NCBI GenBank assembly: GCA_965263045.1 | Contig: CBDHGK010000041.1 | Location: forward strand, 3,472,001 to 3,536,000 | Reading direction: 5' to 3' | Origin: G963664115 sp965263045 | GTDB taxonomy: Bacteria; Acidobacteriota; Terriglobia; 20CM-2-55-15 | Length of the DNA: 64,000 nucleotides | Shown: piece after piece, positions 18,714-28,433 of the stretch | How positions within the stretch are numbered: the first letter of the stretch is position 1 | Layout of the letters: the number at the start of each line of letters is the position of its first letter | Position numbers and translations under genes: made by a program | The notes under the pieces: generated by a model | Databases searched by the model: none | Told to the model about the DNA's origin: nothing | The model's input: the letters and a program-made list of their open reading frames with translations, nothing else

Positions 18714-19024
18714 ATCGAAACCGCGGAGTCCTTACCCCAGACATGGCGGCCGTCACCCATTCCCACGCCAATAGCTGGGGGGCACCCGCGGGTCCCGCAT
18801 TCCGTTTTCTCCCCTGACAACTTCAAAATAGAGTTCCTCTTTAGTTCGGCGGTTGCATCTTTATGTATCGAGGGGACTCTTGTGAGAGGCCACGACACCG
18901 GCTGCCCGTGCCTCTCCGGCCCTGTACGCCAGGATTCGCGGGATGCGGTGGTCATCGACGCCGTCATCGGATATGCCCACCCCCTCGTAAGTGAGTTGCG
19001 GGAGCATCGCCATGGCCGAGCCCG
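18714..19024. other. Gap between convergent genes, no feature seen
   Basis: 311 bases between the end of the kinase gene and the end of the minus-strand gene at 19025. I see no protein-like frame, RNA gene or convincing hairpin terminator followed by a T run in either direction. Confidence 0.5.
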
Positions 19025-20251
19025 TTATTCGACGGTCAACGCCTGTGCCACCATTTCGGAGGGTGACGGTGCGCGGCGCAGGTGTTCCAGCATGCGAGCC
19101 GAGACCGCGCGACACAGCCCACGATGGTCACTCAATGCCTGCAGCGACAATTTCTGCGACTGGTCGAGGCAGACCGGATCCCAGCCCTGGTATAGCGATT
19201 GCCGCATTTTCAGGTACACCGGTGTCATATCTTTCGCAACATGTCCCTTGTCGAAGAAGATCACCGGAAGACCGTTGACCCAGCGGATCAGGCTCGATGA
19301 CGTCATTGTATTCCAGTAGAAGGTATATTCCGCTTCCATGGTCATCCGCATGAACTGTCGAAACGGGCAGAACGTCAGCAAGCGAATGCCGTCAACGCCA
19401 GAAAGTTTTTCTCCGAGTGCCGTGACGCAGTCGTCAGGTCCGAGGAATACGGCGCTCCGCCCGAGGGGCAGTGCCTGGAGCAGCGTCTCGGCCGTCCGAT
19501 CCACGAATGCCGAACCGTGGCCGCTCTTTGCGTGCTGTAGACGGTAGTCGAGCTGGGAAATGGTGAACAGCCAGTACGGTCCGTCAGTCGCATCCGACAC
19601 CGGGTCGTCCGGTTCACCGTCCCCAGGGCGCCAGCCCTCGCCGAGCAACTGCGGGTTCCAGAACGAAGTAATCAGAAGTTCCTCGCTGGCGAGCGGGGCC
19701 GGGACCACGTGGAGGATGCCTTTGAGAAGATCCGCCACCTTGACGAAAGTGCCGACGTGACCTGGGTCGAACCGCAGATTCTGGCCGGGGCGTAGCGCCA
19801 CCGCGGCCAGGAACTTCAGGTACCGTATCAACTCGAAGAGCTGTCCGGTCTTCAGATGTTCCGAGAACGCAGCCCGAGGTGTCGCCATCAGTCCCCAGAA
19901 GGGATCAAAGGTTGCGACATGGCATCCGCGAGTTTTCAGCCATTCGATCAGCATCGCCAGTGATTGCGCCGTCAGCAGATTGTGGACTGGCACCAGGTAG
20001 GCGGAGAAAAAGATAACCAGGTCAGGTGATCTGGGCTCGATCGTGTCGATCAGGTTCGCATAGGAGCTATACTGGTGCGTCTGGACGCCCAGACTGTCGG
20101 CATTCGTGGCGTACAGTCGGGGCGGAAGTAGAATCGTGGTTCGCTTCGCCAACTCCTGGCCATGCAGGAAGAGCATGGCCATAGTGAGTTCGCCGTAGTC
20201 GTTGTCGATTATGAAGACGATCTTCGTGTCCTTGTGGGGGGACGTTGGCAT
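19025..20251 (-). CDS. Stand-alone paralogue of the TPR protein's C-terminal domain
   Basis: 408 residues, no recognised family name. It aligns end to end with residues about 755-1150 of the protein at 2371-6171: IVFIIDNDYGELTMAMLFLH / NLFVLDNDYGELTTVLYLLM, TILLPPRLYATN / LLLMPPRLYVTN, VFLGPDDCV / VFIGPYDCV, LLTFCPFRQF / LLSFCSFQRF, EYTFYWNTMTSS / EYAFYWNAVSHS, and WVNGLPVIFFDKGHV / LFNGAPVFQFDRGHL. The Gln-Gly-Trp (QGWxP) near the C-terminus is also shared. Two half-domains with late NG-P-V suggest a GT-B-type fold, but I would not name an activity. It has neither TPRs nor the basic tail. It is divergent from the radical SAM gene at 20457. Confidence 0.7.
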   Translation of the reverse strand: MPTSPHKDTKIVFIIDNDYGELTMAMLFLHGQELAKRTTILLPPRLYATNADSLGVQTHQYSSYANLIDTIEPRSPDLVIFFSAYLVPVHNLLTAQSLAMLIEWLKTRGCHVATFDPFWGLMATPRAAFSEHLKTGQLFELIRYLKFLAAVALRPGQNLRFDPGHVGTFVKVADLLKGILHVVPAPLASEELLITSFWNPQLLGEGWRPGDGEPDDPVSDATDGPYWLFTISQLDYRLQHAKSGHGSAFVDRTAETLLQALPLGRSAVFLGPDDCVTALGEKLSGVDGIRLLTFCPFRQFMRMTMEAEYTFYWNTMTSSSLIRWVNGLPVIFFDKGHVAKDMTPVYLKMRQSLYQGWDPVCLDQSQKLSLQALSDHRGLCRAVSARMLEHLRRAPSPSEMVAQALTVE

Positions 20252-20456
20252 CGACCTATTGTATCAATATCGCTCAGTTGCATTCTGGGGCGAATTCCTT
20301 CGCGGATTGCTCAAAAGCCATCGAATGGTGAACCGGGCGGGAGGGTAAGTTTGAGTCAGGTCAATCTCTGTTATATTCGAGCCGCATCCTGTAATCACGC
20401 ACACCCGCCATTGGCTCGACCCGGAGTTGTGACCACGGAGAAATCACGGTCCCAGA

Positions 20457-20714
20457 ATGACACGCTTTAAGAAAACGAACCGGGAGGCTTACGCGAACTT
20501 TCTCCGGGCCAAGTACGACGCATACACCGGCGCGTCGACGGTGCGTTCGTATCCGTACTACCTGTGTCTGGATCCCTGCGACATCTGTCAGTTGCGCTGT
20601 CCGACCTGCCCAACCGGCATCGAGAACGAGAGCCGAAGAAGAGGCGAATCAAACCTGATTTCTTACCGCGGGCAGCGCGCGATGATGACTTCTGAACTCT
20701 TCGATGCTCTGCTC
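20457..20714 (+). pseudogene. SPASM radical SAM protein A, N-terminal part (split by IS256-type element)
   Basis: 86 codons from ATG to the insertion point. The fragment has NREAYANFLRAKYDAYTGAS, the family's N-terminal helix, then CDICQLRCPTCPTG with the CX3CX2C cluster motif that binds the SAM-coordinating [4Fe-4S]. It ends SELFDALL at the 8-bp target duplication. Joining base 20714 to base 22164 restores a continuous 471-residue protein (DALL-DEMGQYLFLL). Because the remaining part lacks the cluster motif, neither fragment can be a working enzyme. Confidence 0.88.
20707..20714. repeat. 8-bp target-site duplication (left), IS copy 1
   Basis: CTCTGCTC at 20707-20714 is repeated at 22156-22163 on the other side of the element. 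An 8-bp duplication is normal for IS256-type transposition and fixes the element borders. Confidence 0.88.
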
Positions 20715-22155
20715 GAATGTGTGCCAATCTTAGTTGGAAATTGAAACGGCTCCAAACCCCATGGTTTGATGGTATTGGAAGAAACAACATCAAGCCTGTA
20801 AGAGAAAGGAGCCGAGATGAGGAGTCTGTTACGTTCGGTAAAGAAACGCAAGAAGTCGCGTGTGCTGGGTGAGGTCGAGGTCCTGAGCCGGGAGGAATAC
20901 TCGGGACTGGAATTGGACTCGAAGGTGGAGATGATTCGGGCGTTGATCCCACTGGGGTTGATGCACGTGGAGGAGTTGCTCGACGAGGAAGTGAAGTCGT
21001 TGGCGGGTGAGCGATACGCACGAAAGGAGGCGGCGTTGCGGGGCCGGCGACACGGGAGCAATCCGGGGACCGTGGGGCTGGGTGGCCAGCGGGTGCCGGT
21101 TCGGGTGCCTCGAGTGCGCAGCGTGGCGGGCGGGGAGATTCCGCTTCGGACCTACGAGGAACTCAGTCCGGGTGGCGCGGTGAACGAGCTACTGCTCAGA
21201 CGTGTGCTGTATGGGATCTCCTGCCGGAACTATGAATCGGCCGCTGAAGCGATTCCGGGAGCGATCGGACTGTCGAGTTCGACGGTGTCTCGAGGATTCG
21301 TCCAGGCGAGTGCCGCGAAACTTCGGGAGATGCAGGAGCGGGATCTGAGTGGCGAGGACGTCGTGGCGATCTTCCTGGACGGGAAGGCGTTTGCCGACGC
21401 CCTGATGGTAGTGGCCCTGGGCGTCACGCTTTCGGGCGACAAACGCTTCTTGGGCTTCGTGGAGACCGACACGGAGAACGAGCAAGTGCTGACTCCGTTT
21501 CTCCGTTCGTTGATGGAGCGGGGCCTGGACATCTCTGAAGGCGTGCTGGTGATTGTCGACGGCGGCAAAGGTCTGCGGGCGGCGGTCAAGAAGGCATTCA
21601 GGAATCGAGCCCTGGTCCAACGCTGCCAATGGCACAAACGCGAGAACGTCGTGAGATACCTATCGAAGACCGAGCAAGCCGTGTGGCGACGCCGGCTGCA
21701 GCGGGCCTACGAGCGCCCGGAGTACGACGAAGCTCGGGCGGCGCTCGGAGAGCTCCATGGAGAGCTCGAGGAGCGAAACCAATCGGGGGCTGCGAGCCTT
21801 GAGGAAGGCCTGGAAGAGACCCTCACGTTGCATCGGCTCGGCGTGTACGGGGTCTTGGGCCGTTCGTTCAAGACGACGAATTGCCTGGAATCGGTCAATG
21901 CCCTTGTCGAGGAAAGGTGTGCGAAGGTCGATCATTGGAAGAACTCGAGTCAGCGGCAACGCTGGTTGGCGACGGCGCTCATCGACATCGAACCGCGCCT
22001 GAGGAAGGTGATCGGCTACCGTCATCTTCCAAAGCTCCGCGAAGCCCTCCAGCGAGAGCTGAAAATTGAGGCGAAGACGTCGACGAGATCGAAGAAGAAG
22101 GTTGCATGACCCATCGTGAGCCGTGGAGAGTTTCAACTAAGAATGGGCTTGACTC
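20715..22155 (+). mobile_element. IS256-family insertion sequence, copy 1 (1441 bp)
   Basis: The borders follow from the 8-bp duplication and from comparison with the second copy at 35962-37402, which has the same length, ends and encoded protein. The ends form an imperfect inverted repeat of about 22 bases (15 of 22 match), with TCTTAGTTG the best conserved inner block. One transposase gene fills the element. It interrupts radical SAM gene A. Confidence 0.92.
20817..22109 (+). CDS. IS256/Mutator-family transposase, copy 1
   Basis: 430 residues. The DDE core is visible: VVAIFLDGKAFADALMVVAL with the first Asp, GVLVIVDGGKGLRAAVKKAF with the second, the CQWHKRENVVRYL C/H motif typical of the Mutator superfamily, and SFKTTNCLESVNALVEERC with the catalytic Glu. 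It reads the same, residue for residue, as the transposase at 36008-37300. ATG preceded by AGGAG. A basic leader (KKRKKSRVL) probably contacts DNA. Confidence 0.93.
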   Translation: MRSLLRSVKKRKKSRVLGEVEVLSREEYSGLELDSKVEMIRALIPLGLMHVEELLDEEVKSLAGERYARKEAALRGRRHGSNPGTVGLGGQRVPVRVPRVRSVAGGEIPLRTYEELSPGGAVNELLLRRVLYGISCRNYESAAEAIPGAIGLSSSTVSRGFVQASAAKLREMQERDLSGEDVVAIFLDGKAFADALMVVALGVTLSGDKRFLGFVETDTENEQVLTPFLRSLMERGLDISEGVLVIVDGGKGLRAAVKKAFRNRALVQRCQWHKRENVVRYLSKTEQAVWRRRLQRAYERPEYDEARAALGELHGELEERNQSGAASLEEGLEETLTLHRLGVYGVLGRSFKTTNCLESVNALVEERCAKVDHWKNSSQRQRWLATALIDIEPRLRKVIGYRHLPKLREALQRELKIEAKTSTRSKKKVA

Positions 22156-22163
22156 CTCTGCTC
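22156..22163. repeat. 8-bp target-site duplication (right), IS copy 1
   Basis: CTCTGCTC, the partner of 20707-20714; the radical SAM frame resumes at 22164 with GAC GAA ATG. Confidence 0.88.
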
Positions 22164-23321
22164 GACGAAATGGGACAGTATCTCTTCCTGCTGATGTTCT
22201 ACAACTGGGGCGAGCCACTGTTGAACAAAGCCCTGCCACGATTCATTGAGAAGGCGCACGCGCTGAACATCGAGACGGAAGTCCACACCAACCTGTCCTT
22301 GCCGCTTAGCGACGCAATGATAGAGGATTTGCTCACCGCAGGTCTGGACAATCTCAACGCGTCCATCGACGGCTTCTCTCAGGAGACTTATCAGGTGCAC
22401 CGGGTTGGAGGCAACATCGAACTGGTGAAAAAGAATCTCGAGCGATTTGCCAGCACAAGGGATCGACTCGATCTCGACACACAGATCGCTTACAAGATGC
22501 TGGTGTTCAGCCACAACGAACACGAAGTGCCGGCAGCGAAGCGGTACTGCGACGATCTGGGCATTACATTCATCCACGGTGATGCGTTTATCCACAACTC
22601 GGACTGGCTGCCCAGCCACCGAAAAGATGAAAAACCGTACTACACCGAGTCGGAAATGCAGGATGGTTATGCCCGGGCCGCCGCCGCCGGAGCAGCGGAC
22701 TATTTCGAGGATCACGAGCGACATCCTTATTGGTTTCCGTATCGAAGGCAGGACGATCACAAGTATCCGGAGTTCTGCTCCTGGCACTACGGTGTTTCAG
22801 TTGTGACGGCAGGCGGCCCGGTTGCGCCGTGCTGTGCGACCGCGAAGGATCGCGACGACTTTGGCCGCGCGTCGCCGGAGCCGGGGAGCTTCGCCCAAGT
22901 CTGGAACAACGAACGTTACCGCCATGCCCGCGCCGTGCTCGCCGGAGAGGATACGACCGAGACCCAGGGTGTCGATACCGTCTGCGATCGCTGTCATTTT
23001 CCGAAGTTTGTCCAGCAGCTGTACAGCAGTCACGACCTCAAGGTCACGGCGCAGTTCCATCGTCTCTTCGCAGGGATCGAGCCTGCGCTCGACAGCGGGT
23101 TCCGACTCTTGAGCCGGATCCGCTACGGTCAACTGGCCTCGGCTCTGTTAAGGCGCGGTGTCTCTCACCCGCTGCTGGAAGTGTATGCCGGAAGAGGTGA
23201 CGAACGGGAGATGACGGCCTTCGTGAAATTCTACAAGGAGTACCTGCTCTGCGAACCGACCGCGCTCGACCCCATCGCGCCCGACATCAAGGTCGTGGCC
23301 GACGGCACAACCGGCTCATGA
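22164..23321 (+). pseudogene. SPASM radical SAM protein A, C-terminal part
   Basis: 385 residues continuing the protein begun at 20457. Visible are the GE motif of the radical SAM barrel (FYNWGEPLLNKALPRFIEKA), SIDGFSQETYQVHRVGGNIE, and a C-terminal SPASM-type domain with FCSWHYGVSVVTAGGPVAPC and CATAKDRDDF, then CDRCHFPKF, which should bind an auxiliary [4Fe-4S] cluster. The sequence is close to proteins C and D at 49537-52410. An internal ATG just after the IS could allow translation of a fragment, but it has no SAM cluster. Substrate unknown. Confidence 0.88.
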
Positions 23322-23382
23322 CGCCCCGACGCCCTCCCCATGCCGCCGACCGAATCCCACGGATCGACATGGGGGTTCGCAG

Positions 23383-25434
23383 CTAAGATGTTTCGTACCT
23401 GGATTCGAGTTGCCAGTTGATGAGAAATCCAGCGGATGGAAATGACGTCGTGATTGTTCCGGCGGAGGCAGTGGCAATCAAAGTGGCGCCGTCAGTATCC
23501 AGGGTTACCGACGTATCGGCTTCGAACGACATTTCTTGCCCGCCGACGTTGGAACCAGGCACTTCAAGATTGCCCGTTGTTTTAGCACTGATTCGCGTCG
23601 AAACCGCTCCGCCGCCGTTTTCGGGATGCTGGAAGCGGGCTGTCTGCTGAAAGTGGAGATGTCCGTCATTTTCCCGGTGTTTACAGGCACCGATCCAGAC
23701 ATGCGACCACTCGGCGCCCGCCTCCACGGGCTCGTCGGGCAGCCAGACCGGCCCGTCGATGATCCGGCTCATGGCCTCCATCTGGGCATCTTCGTCATCC
23801 TTCGTCAGTAGATACTGTCCGTTGGGTGCCAGCGAGTAGTGACGTCCTCCCATGCTGAAACCCCAGCACAGCATCTTGAATGGGTCTGTCGTCACGTCGG
23901 GCGGCGTAATCCCGTTGACAAAGTCGAATACGAAGGGCTCAGCATCACGGACTCCCTCTACACGCACTTGATCGAAGGCCATTTCAATGTTCCTGCCCTC
24001 TCCCGCTGTGGATGATAGAACCTTGCGCTGTCCCGAACCGTGAATGTGGATCTCATGTATTGACAGAAGCACGTTATCAGACCGGATCTGGCGTACCAGC
24101 GACGCGGGTCCAGAGATATCCAGCCTGAGGCTGAAGCCACCTTCGATGGGCACGGTGTCCCCCTCGCGGAATCGATAGGAAAGTTTCCGAAGCGATTCGG
24201 GTATACGGCCTTCGTTTCCAGATCGCCGAACGACGACGCGCCCGTTTCCACGCTGTGATCCATTGCCCGAATCGGCTTCCGGATTGGAAATATGCTTCCC
24301 ATTCGGATCACCTGACCCGAGGGGGGCTCCGTTAGACGGAGATTCAGCCGGTACTCGGAAAGCCGATTCCAGTTCCACCCGTTCCAGTACGACATCATTC
24401 CAATCCTGGTTGAGGATTAACCGGACCGCCTCCTCTGCTGGACGGGTCGACAGGGTCTGATACATGCCGCCCATCGGCGCGTCCAGTAGCTGTTCGATGA
24501 CCGATTCAGATTTCGAACCCGCCACCAACGAAGACGCGATGGTCCCTACTTTCACAAAGACGTCATCTTCGTGAACTTCGACAACGCCCCATACACCCGA
24601 ATAAGTTCGGATCAATTCGTTGAGAAACACAGTAATGAAGTTCTTTTGTTCCGTTCCTTTCGATTCGGCAACCAACTGCACACGGGACTGGACCAGCCGA
24701 TCCGCCAGTTCGTCCGGCACCTCGAGTTCACTCTGACGCGCCTGATCCATGTTCAGTCTCGTGATCACATAGTTTTTCGCCGCATGTGTCAGTAAGTCCC
24801 GACTTTCTTCCAGAACAGGCACAGAAACGCGAATCGATGCTTTTTCCTTGCCTCCTTTCGAGTACTGGCTGACAACCGCAGCCGAAGTATCGAGTCGCGC
24901 GATGAGGCCCTGCAGGCGATTGTGTGGCTTCAGGAAACCTTCAAGGCGGATTAACAGTTCCCTATAGTGGGTCAGATTGCGTTTCTCAGTTTCAGTCGTC
25001 TCCGCCGTCGGGGCATTTTTCTCGAGATAGGCGACGACGGTCTGCAATTCCGAAGGCGGCAGTGTAGCCAGTGACAGGTTCACTGGGGAATCAACCTGGT
25101 TAAACATCAGGTCGATTCCCTTTTCGTTACAGAATTGAACCGTGTCCGGAATTTCCTGCCAGTTGAGCCGCATCGGACAGAATCGAAACGTGAACGGAAA
25201 ACCTCGCTGTTCCATCAACTGAAGGTAGTACTCGCAATTCTCCATGACTTGTTCGTAGGAAGCCCCACGGCGAATCATTTCGTAAGTCTTCTTAAAAACA
25301 GAATCGATCGAAACATGCATCCAGCAGTTGAAGCCCTCGAGCATGGTCTTGATCTGCCCGTCGAGGATCGTCCCATTCGTTAGAATGCACGTTTTCATTC
25401 GTGGGTTTACCTGGGCGATGCGCTCCCACAACAT
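23383..25434 (-). pseudogene. Radical SAM barrel part fused to unknown and MGGRHYS domains (downstream of frameshift)
   Basis: 683 residues from MLWERIAQVNPRMKTCILTN, which continues the radical SAM barrel begun in the frame at 25443-26041; a +1 base in the run at 25440-25447 separates them. Domain order: radical SAM C-terminal half (to ~175), a middle region of unknown type with VWGVVEVHEDDVFVKVG (~200-370), a Gly/Asn/Ser-rich linker (~370-420), then the unknown beta-rich domain shared with 7467-8339 (FSLRLDISGPASLVRQIRSD, MLCWGFSMGGRHYSLA, ASAGTITTSFPSAGF). The reconstructed chain would be about 880 residues and links peptide- or glycan-modifying radical chemistry to that domain. The end converges with gene A. 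Confidence 0.75.
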
Positions 25435-25442
25435 TGTGTAAA

Positions 25443-26041
25443 AGGGGAATCAGGAAGGGCTCTCCACCCATGAAATCCGACTCGACCACGTACGGGAGAT
25501 ACGGTTCGAGTTGGTCTGCAAATTTCTCGTCATACGGGTTATCGATCGGGGCCAGTCCCTCTCTCCGCGTCCGGATTGCCGACGATGCCAGGCTGTGACA
25601 CATGACACATTGCAGGTTGCACGAATTATGAATGTTGAATTCGAGCCGCAGCGGCAGGGGCGCCAGTGCCAGGTTGCCCTCGATGGGCATGCCCCACTCT
25701 TTCCGCTTTTCCCCTGTGAAGCGCGCATACATGGAGTAGAAGACGGCATGAGCGCCACCGAAATCACCCGCGTCGATCTGTTGCAGACACTTCTCGCAGC
25801 CACTGCTGAGATCGTACTCGTCCATCATTCGACGCAATTCCTGCACCGGTTCGCCGTGCCAAATTTCGTCAACGGAGTTGTTTGGATAGACACCCAATAC
25901 ATGAGTGCGATTGAAACAGCACGCTGTCACGACACCCATCTGGGAATAATGCATATTGATGGATGGCGCAGCGCAGGCGGAGGCGCCGGCCGGGTCGCCA
26001 CGAAAACGGTTAAGTTCTTCGATTTGATCGGGCTTAAGCAT
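25443..26041 (-). pseudogene. SPASM-first radical SAM protein, N-terminal part (upstream of frameshift)
   Basis: From ATG 26041 (MLKPDQIEELNRFRGDP). The order is inverted compared with the neighbours: an N-terminal Cys-rich SPASM-like block (CAAPSINMHYSQMGVVTACC, later CEKCLQQ) comes first, then the radical SAM motif CNLQCVMC (CX3CX2C) and the GE motif FMGGEPFLIP. The frame is lost at the AAAAGGGG run (plus-strand 25440-25447); one base fewer gives FLIPFYTMLWERI and joins it to 23383-25434. Either a real mutation, a homopolymer error or, less likely, programmed slippage. Upstream in-frame codons to 26104 look non-coding. Confidence 0.75.
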
Positions 26042-26165
26042 TGAGACGCGTCTCTCCTGATTTCCCGGTCGGAGGCGTCCGGACGGTTGACGTACGATCA
26101 GCAAGGACTTTGCAGCTAATCTTCCCAGAGTGGCGCCCGGGGGTCAACCTGCGATCCGTATTGGC

Positions 26166-26834
26166 TCAACAGTGTTCGTCCCTCTCGGTCTGAGGCGAGC
26201 ATCGGCTTGCGGGATTTCGAAAAGAACAGATCAGAGCCGTCAGGTCGAGGCCGTGTTTCGCTTCGCGGAACACCTCTTGCTCCTCGAGGACATAACCCAC
26301 GTTAACGAAAAGATCGCGATAGGTTTCGATCACCCATCGCTGGATCAGATGTTCGCGGGGAACGTCGAAAACGTTCGTCGTCAGGCAGTAGCCTCCGGGG
26401 CGGGTTGTGTGAAACAACTCCGAGACGAGCCATGCGACATCGAAAAATGGATACAGCCACCCAATATAGTAAATCGTCTCGGCAAACACGATCAGGTCCC
26501 ACGAGCCCTCGCCACGCAGGTCGAAATCCATGATATTGACCACCCTGAAGTCGACCGTATCCAGATCCTTCCGCTTTGCCTCTTCGATTGCGGTCGGAGA
26601 AATGTCGAGTGCGACTATTTCATCGGCGAGGCTGACTAGGCTGCGGGTGAACTCACCGGCGCCACAACCGATTTCCAATGCCCGTCCGAATCGCCTTCCT
26701 TCGAGAAACTTAAGTTGCCGCCTATATTTGGCTTTTTCGAACTCGGAGGTTTCCAGATCCCATGGATCTCCTCGTTTCCAGAGATTCTCGAAAAACTCTC
26801 GACCTTTCTGATCTATGGAACTGCGATCCTGCAA
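26166..26834 (-). CDS. Class I SAM-dependent methyltransferase (NodS-like)
   Basis: 222 residues. Motif I is ALEIGCGAGEFTRSL, motif II acidic EIVALDISPTAI, then DLIVFAETIYYI for the post-II region. This spacing and the LWKRGDPWDLETSEFEKAKY leader match the NodS/SAM-dependent N-methyltransferase group that methylates amino sugars of lipo-oligosaccharides; the nearby aminotransferase and deacetylase would make such a substrate, though this is inference. It lies 125 bases upstream of, and in the same direction as, the split radical SAM gene. Confidence 0.85.
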   Translation of the reverse strand: MQDRSSIDQKGREFFENLWKRGDPWDLETSEFEKAKYRRQLKFLEGRRFGRALEIGCGAGEFTRSLVSLADEIVALDISPTAIEEAKRKDLDTVDFRVVNIMDFDLRGEGSWDLIVFAETIYYIGWLYPFFDVAWLVSELFHTTRPGGYCLTTNVFDVPREHLIQRWVIETYRDLFVNVGYVLEEQEVFREAKHGLDLTALICSFRNPASRCSPQTERDEHC

Positions 26835-27089
26835 TTTGAATCACCGTAGCAATGACTGCGTAGGACCAACGGCCCCCATCCGGAAATCCGTTGTCAATCG
26901 ATTACCGGGCATTCGGAATGTAGAGCAGCTGCAACGCGGAGTCTACTCTGGTACTCATGGTCGACATCGCTGACGCTCGACCTGCCCCAAAGGTGTCGTT
27001 CACAATTCCCGAAACGGTTATCATAGAGCCTTCGCCAGCATCAGAGGCTATGCGAAATCCACCGAGACACTTTACCGGAGCTACAGATT

Positions 27090-28433
27090 ATGCCCAAGTC
27101 GATTGAAGCTAAGATCCTCCTGGTACTCATCGGAATCGTTATTCTGGGCGGCGTAGCGACGTTTGTGCCGGGATGGTTTAACGGCGACGCGATTCAAGTG
27201 AGCCCGGCCCGGGAAGTTCCCACCTTCGACGTGGAAGAGCGCTTCCTGGACGAGAATTACTACAGGGCCTACGATGTCCCTGATTCGACGCAGCTGATTG
27301 TAACAATTGGCGATTCCTATACCGGAGGGTATCCAGTCGACGTTGCCGACTCGTATCCGAGCGTTCTCGAACGGCGACTCGCCGAGGCTGGACTGGAGGT
27401 GAGCGTCATGAATGCCGGGCGAGGCGACACGGGTCTCGACGAGCATTTGGTCCTGTTAACGGATTACATACTCCCCCGATTGAACCCAAGCATTGTCATC
27501 GTGCAGTTGCATCCTAACGATACAGCCGACAATGTAACCAAGGCCCATTTCTCGATTTCTGCCGACAATCAGCTGGTTCGCGATGCCGGTGCCCAACCGC
27601 CGGCAGGTGCGGATAACATCGAATGGGGAAGGGAAAAATTCGCCCTCGAGGTGCAGGAAATCCGGCGATTGGCGAATCAACAGGGATTCGCGGTGCATTT
27701 CGCACTGATTGCCCCACAGTCGGTGTACCGCGATGACATTTCGGCGGAGTGGGCCCTCTTTGAGAGCCTCGAATATCAGAACCTCCACGACATTCTCAGC
27801 GGTCAAGGCGCCCTCATCGACATCCGCTTTGACGATACGGCTGTGGGCTCGGGAGGCGCTATCGGAGCCGACCTTTTCGTCGATGCTGATCGCGACCCAA
27901 TGGAACTTGGCCTCCGCCGCTTTAACGAACGCGGCTACGAGTTGCTTGCCGAACGGATCGCGAACAACATCCTTAGGGACCCTGGTGAAAGCTCATGGCT
28001 CGATGTTCGCGCGCTCGATTTCACTGGGTCTCAGTCGGAGTGGATGATCTCGGGGTGGAACGAAGCCGAGTCCGCTGATGGGTCGGCCTACGCGTGGAGC
28101 GAGGGGCCTCGGTCAGTCATTGAAGTGGCATTGCCGACGGGCACCGACCTGAAAATGACGCTCGAAGTGCAACCCTTCGAGTTCCCGGGCAGTCCGTCTC
28201 AACAAGTTGAAGTTTTCCTCAACGATCAACTTATCAGCAGCCTGACGCTGAACAGCCTACGGCAAATCTACGAAGTGATGTTACCCCAGAGTGCAATTGC
28301 GGCTCCGACCAATACGATCGAGTTGGGCTATGGCTACAATCGCGAACCGCAGGATGTCATTCCAGGTTCCGAAGACACGCGTTCGCTGGGCGCTGCCTGG
28401 CACATGATCGCGTTCTCACAGCCGCAACCCTGA
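27090..28433 (+). CDS. Membrane-anchored SGNH-like protein with C-terminal beta domain, lacking the catalytic His motif
   Basis: 447 residues. An N-terminal hydrophobic segment (ILLVLIGIVILGGVATFVPG) anchors it with the rest outside. Residues about 70-310 follow the SGNH fold: block I VTIGDSYTGGYP with the Ser, block II MNAGRGDTGL with the Gly, block III VQLHPNDTADN with the Asn. The expected block V DxxH is not seen; the equivalent segment reads DPMELGLRRFNERGYELLAE with no His. The last ~120 residues look like a beta-sandwich (LEVQPFEFPGSPSQQVEVFL), similar in style to the end of the sulfatase-like protein at 33477. It may be a degenerate acyl-hydrolase or a binding protein. Confidence 0.72.
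   Translation: MPKSIEAKILLVLIGIVILGGVATFVPGWFNGDAIQVSPAREVPTFDVEERFLDENYYRAYDVPDSTQLIVTIGDSYTGGYPVDVADSYPSVLERRLAEAGLEVSVMNAGRGDTGLDEHLVLLTDYILPRLNPSIVIVQLHPNDTADNVTKAHFSISADNQLVRDAGAQPPAGADNIEWGREKFALEVQEIRRLANQQGFAVHFALIAPQSVYRDDISAEWALFESLEYQNLHDILSGQGALIDIRFDDTAVGSGGAIGADLFVDADRDPMELGLRRFNERGYELLAERIANNILRDPGESSWLDVRALDFTGSQSEWMISGWNEAESADGSAYAWSEGPRSVIEVALPTGTDLKMTLEVQPFEFPGSPSQQVEVFLNDQLISSLTLNSLRQIYEVMLPQSAIAAPTNTIELGYGYNREPQDVIPGSEDTRSLGAAWHMIAFSQPQP

Noticed and set aside
23336..23374. Inverted repeat CCCCATG ... CATGGGG between convergent genes as a bidirectional terminator
   Set aside because: The loop of about 25 bases is long and no T run follows on either strand.
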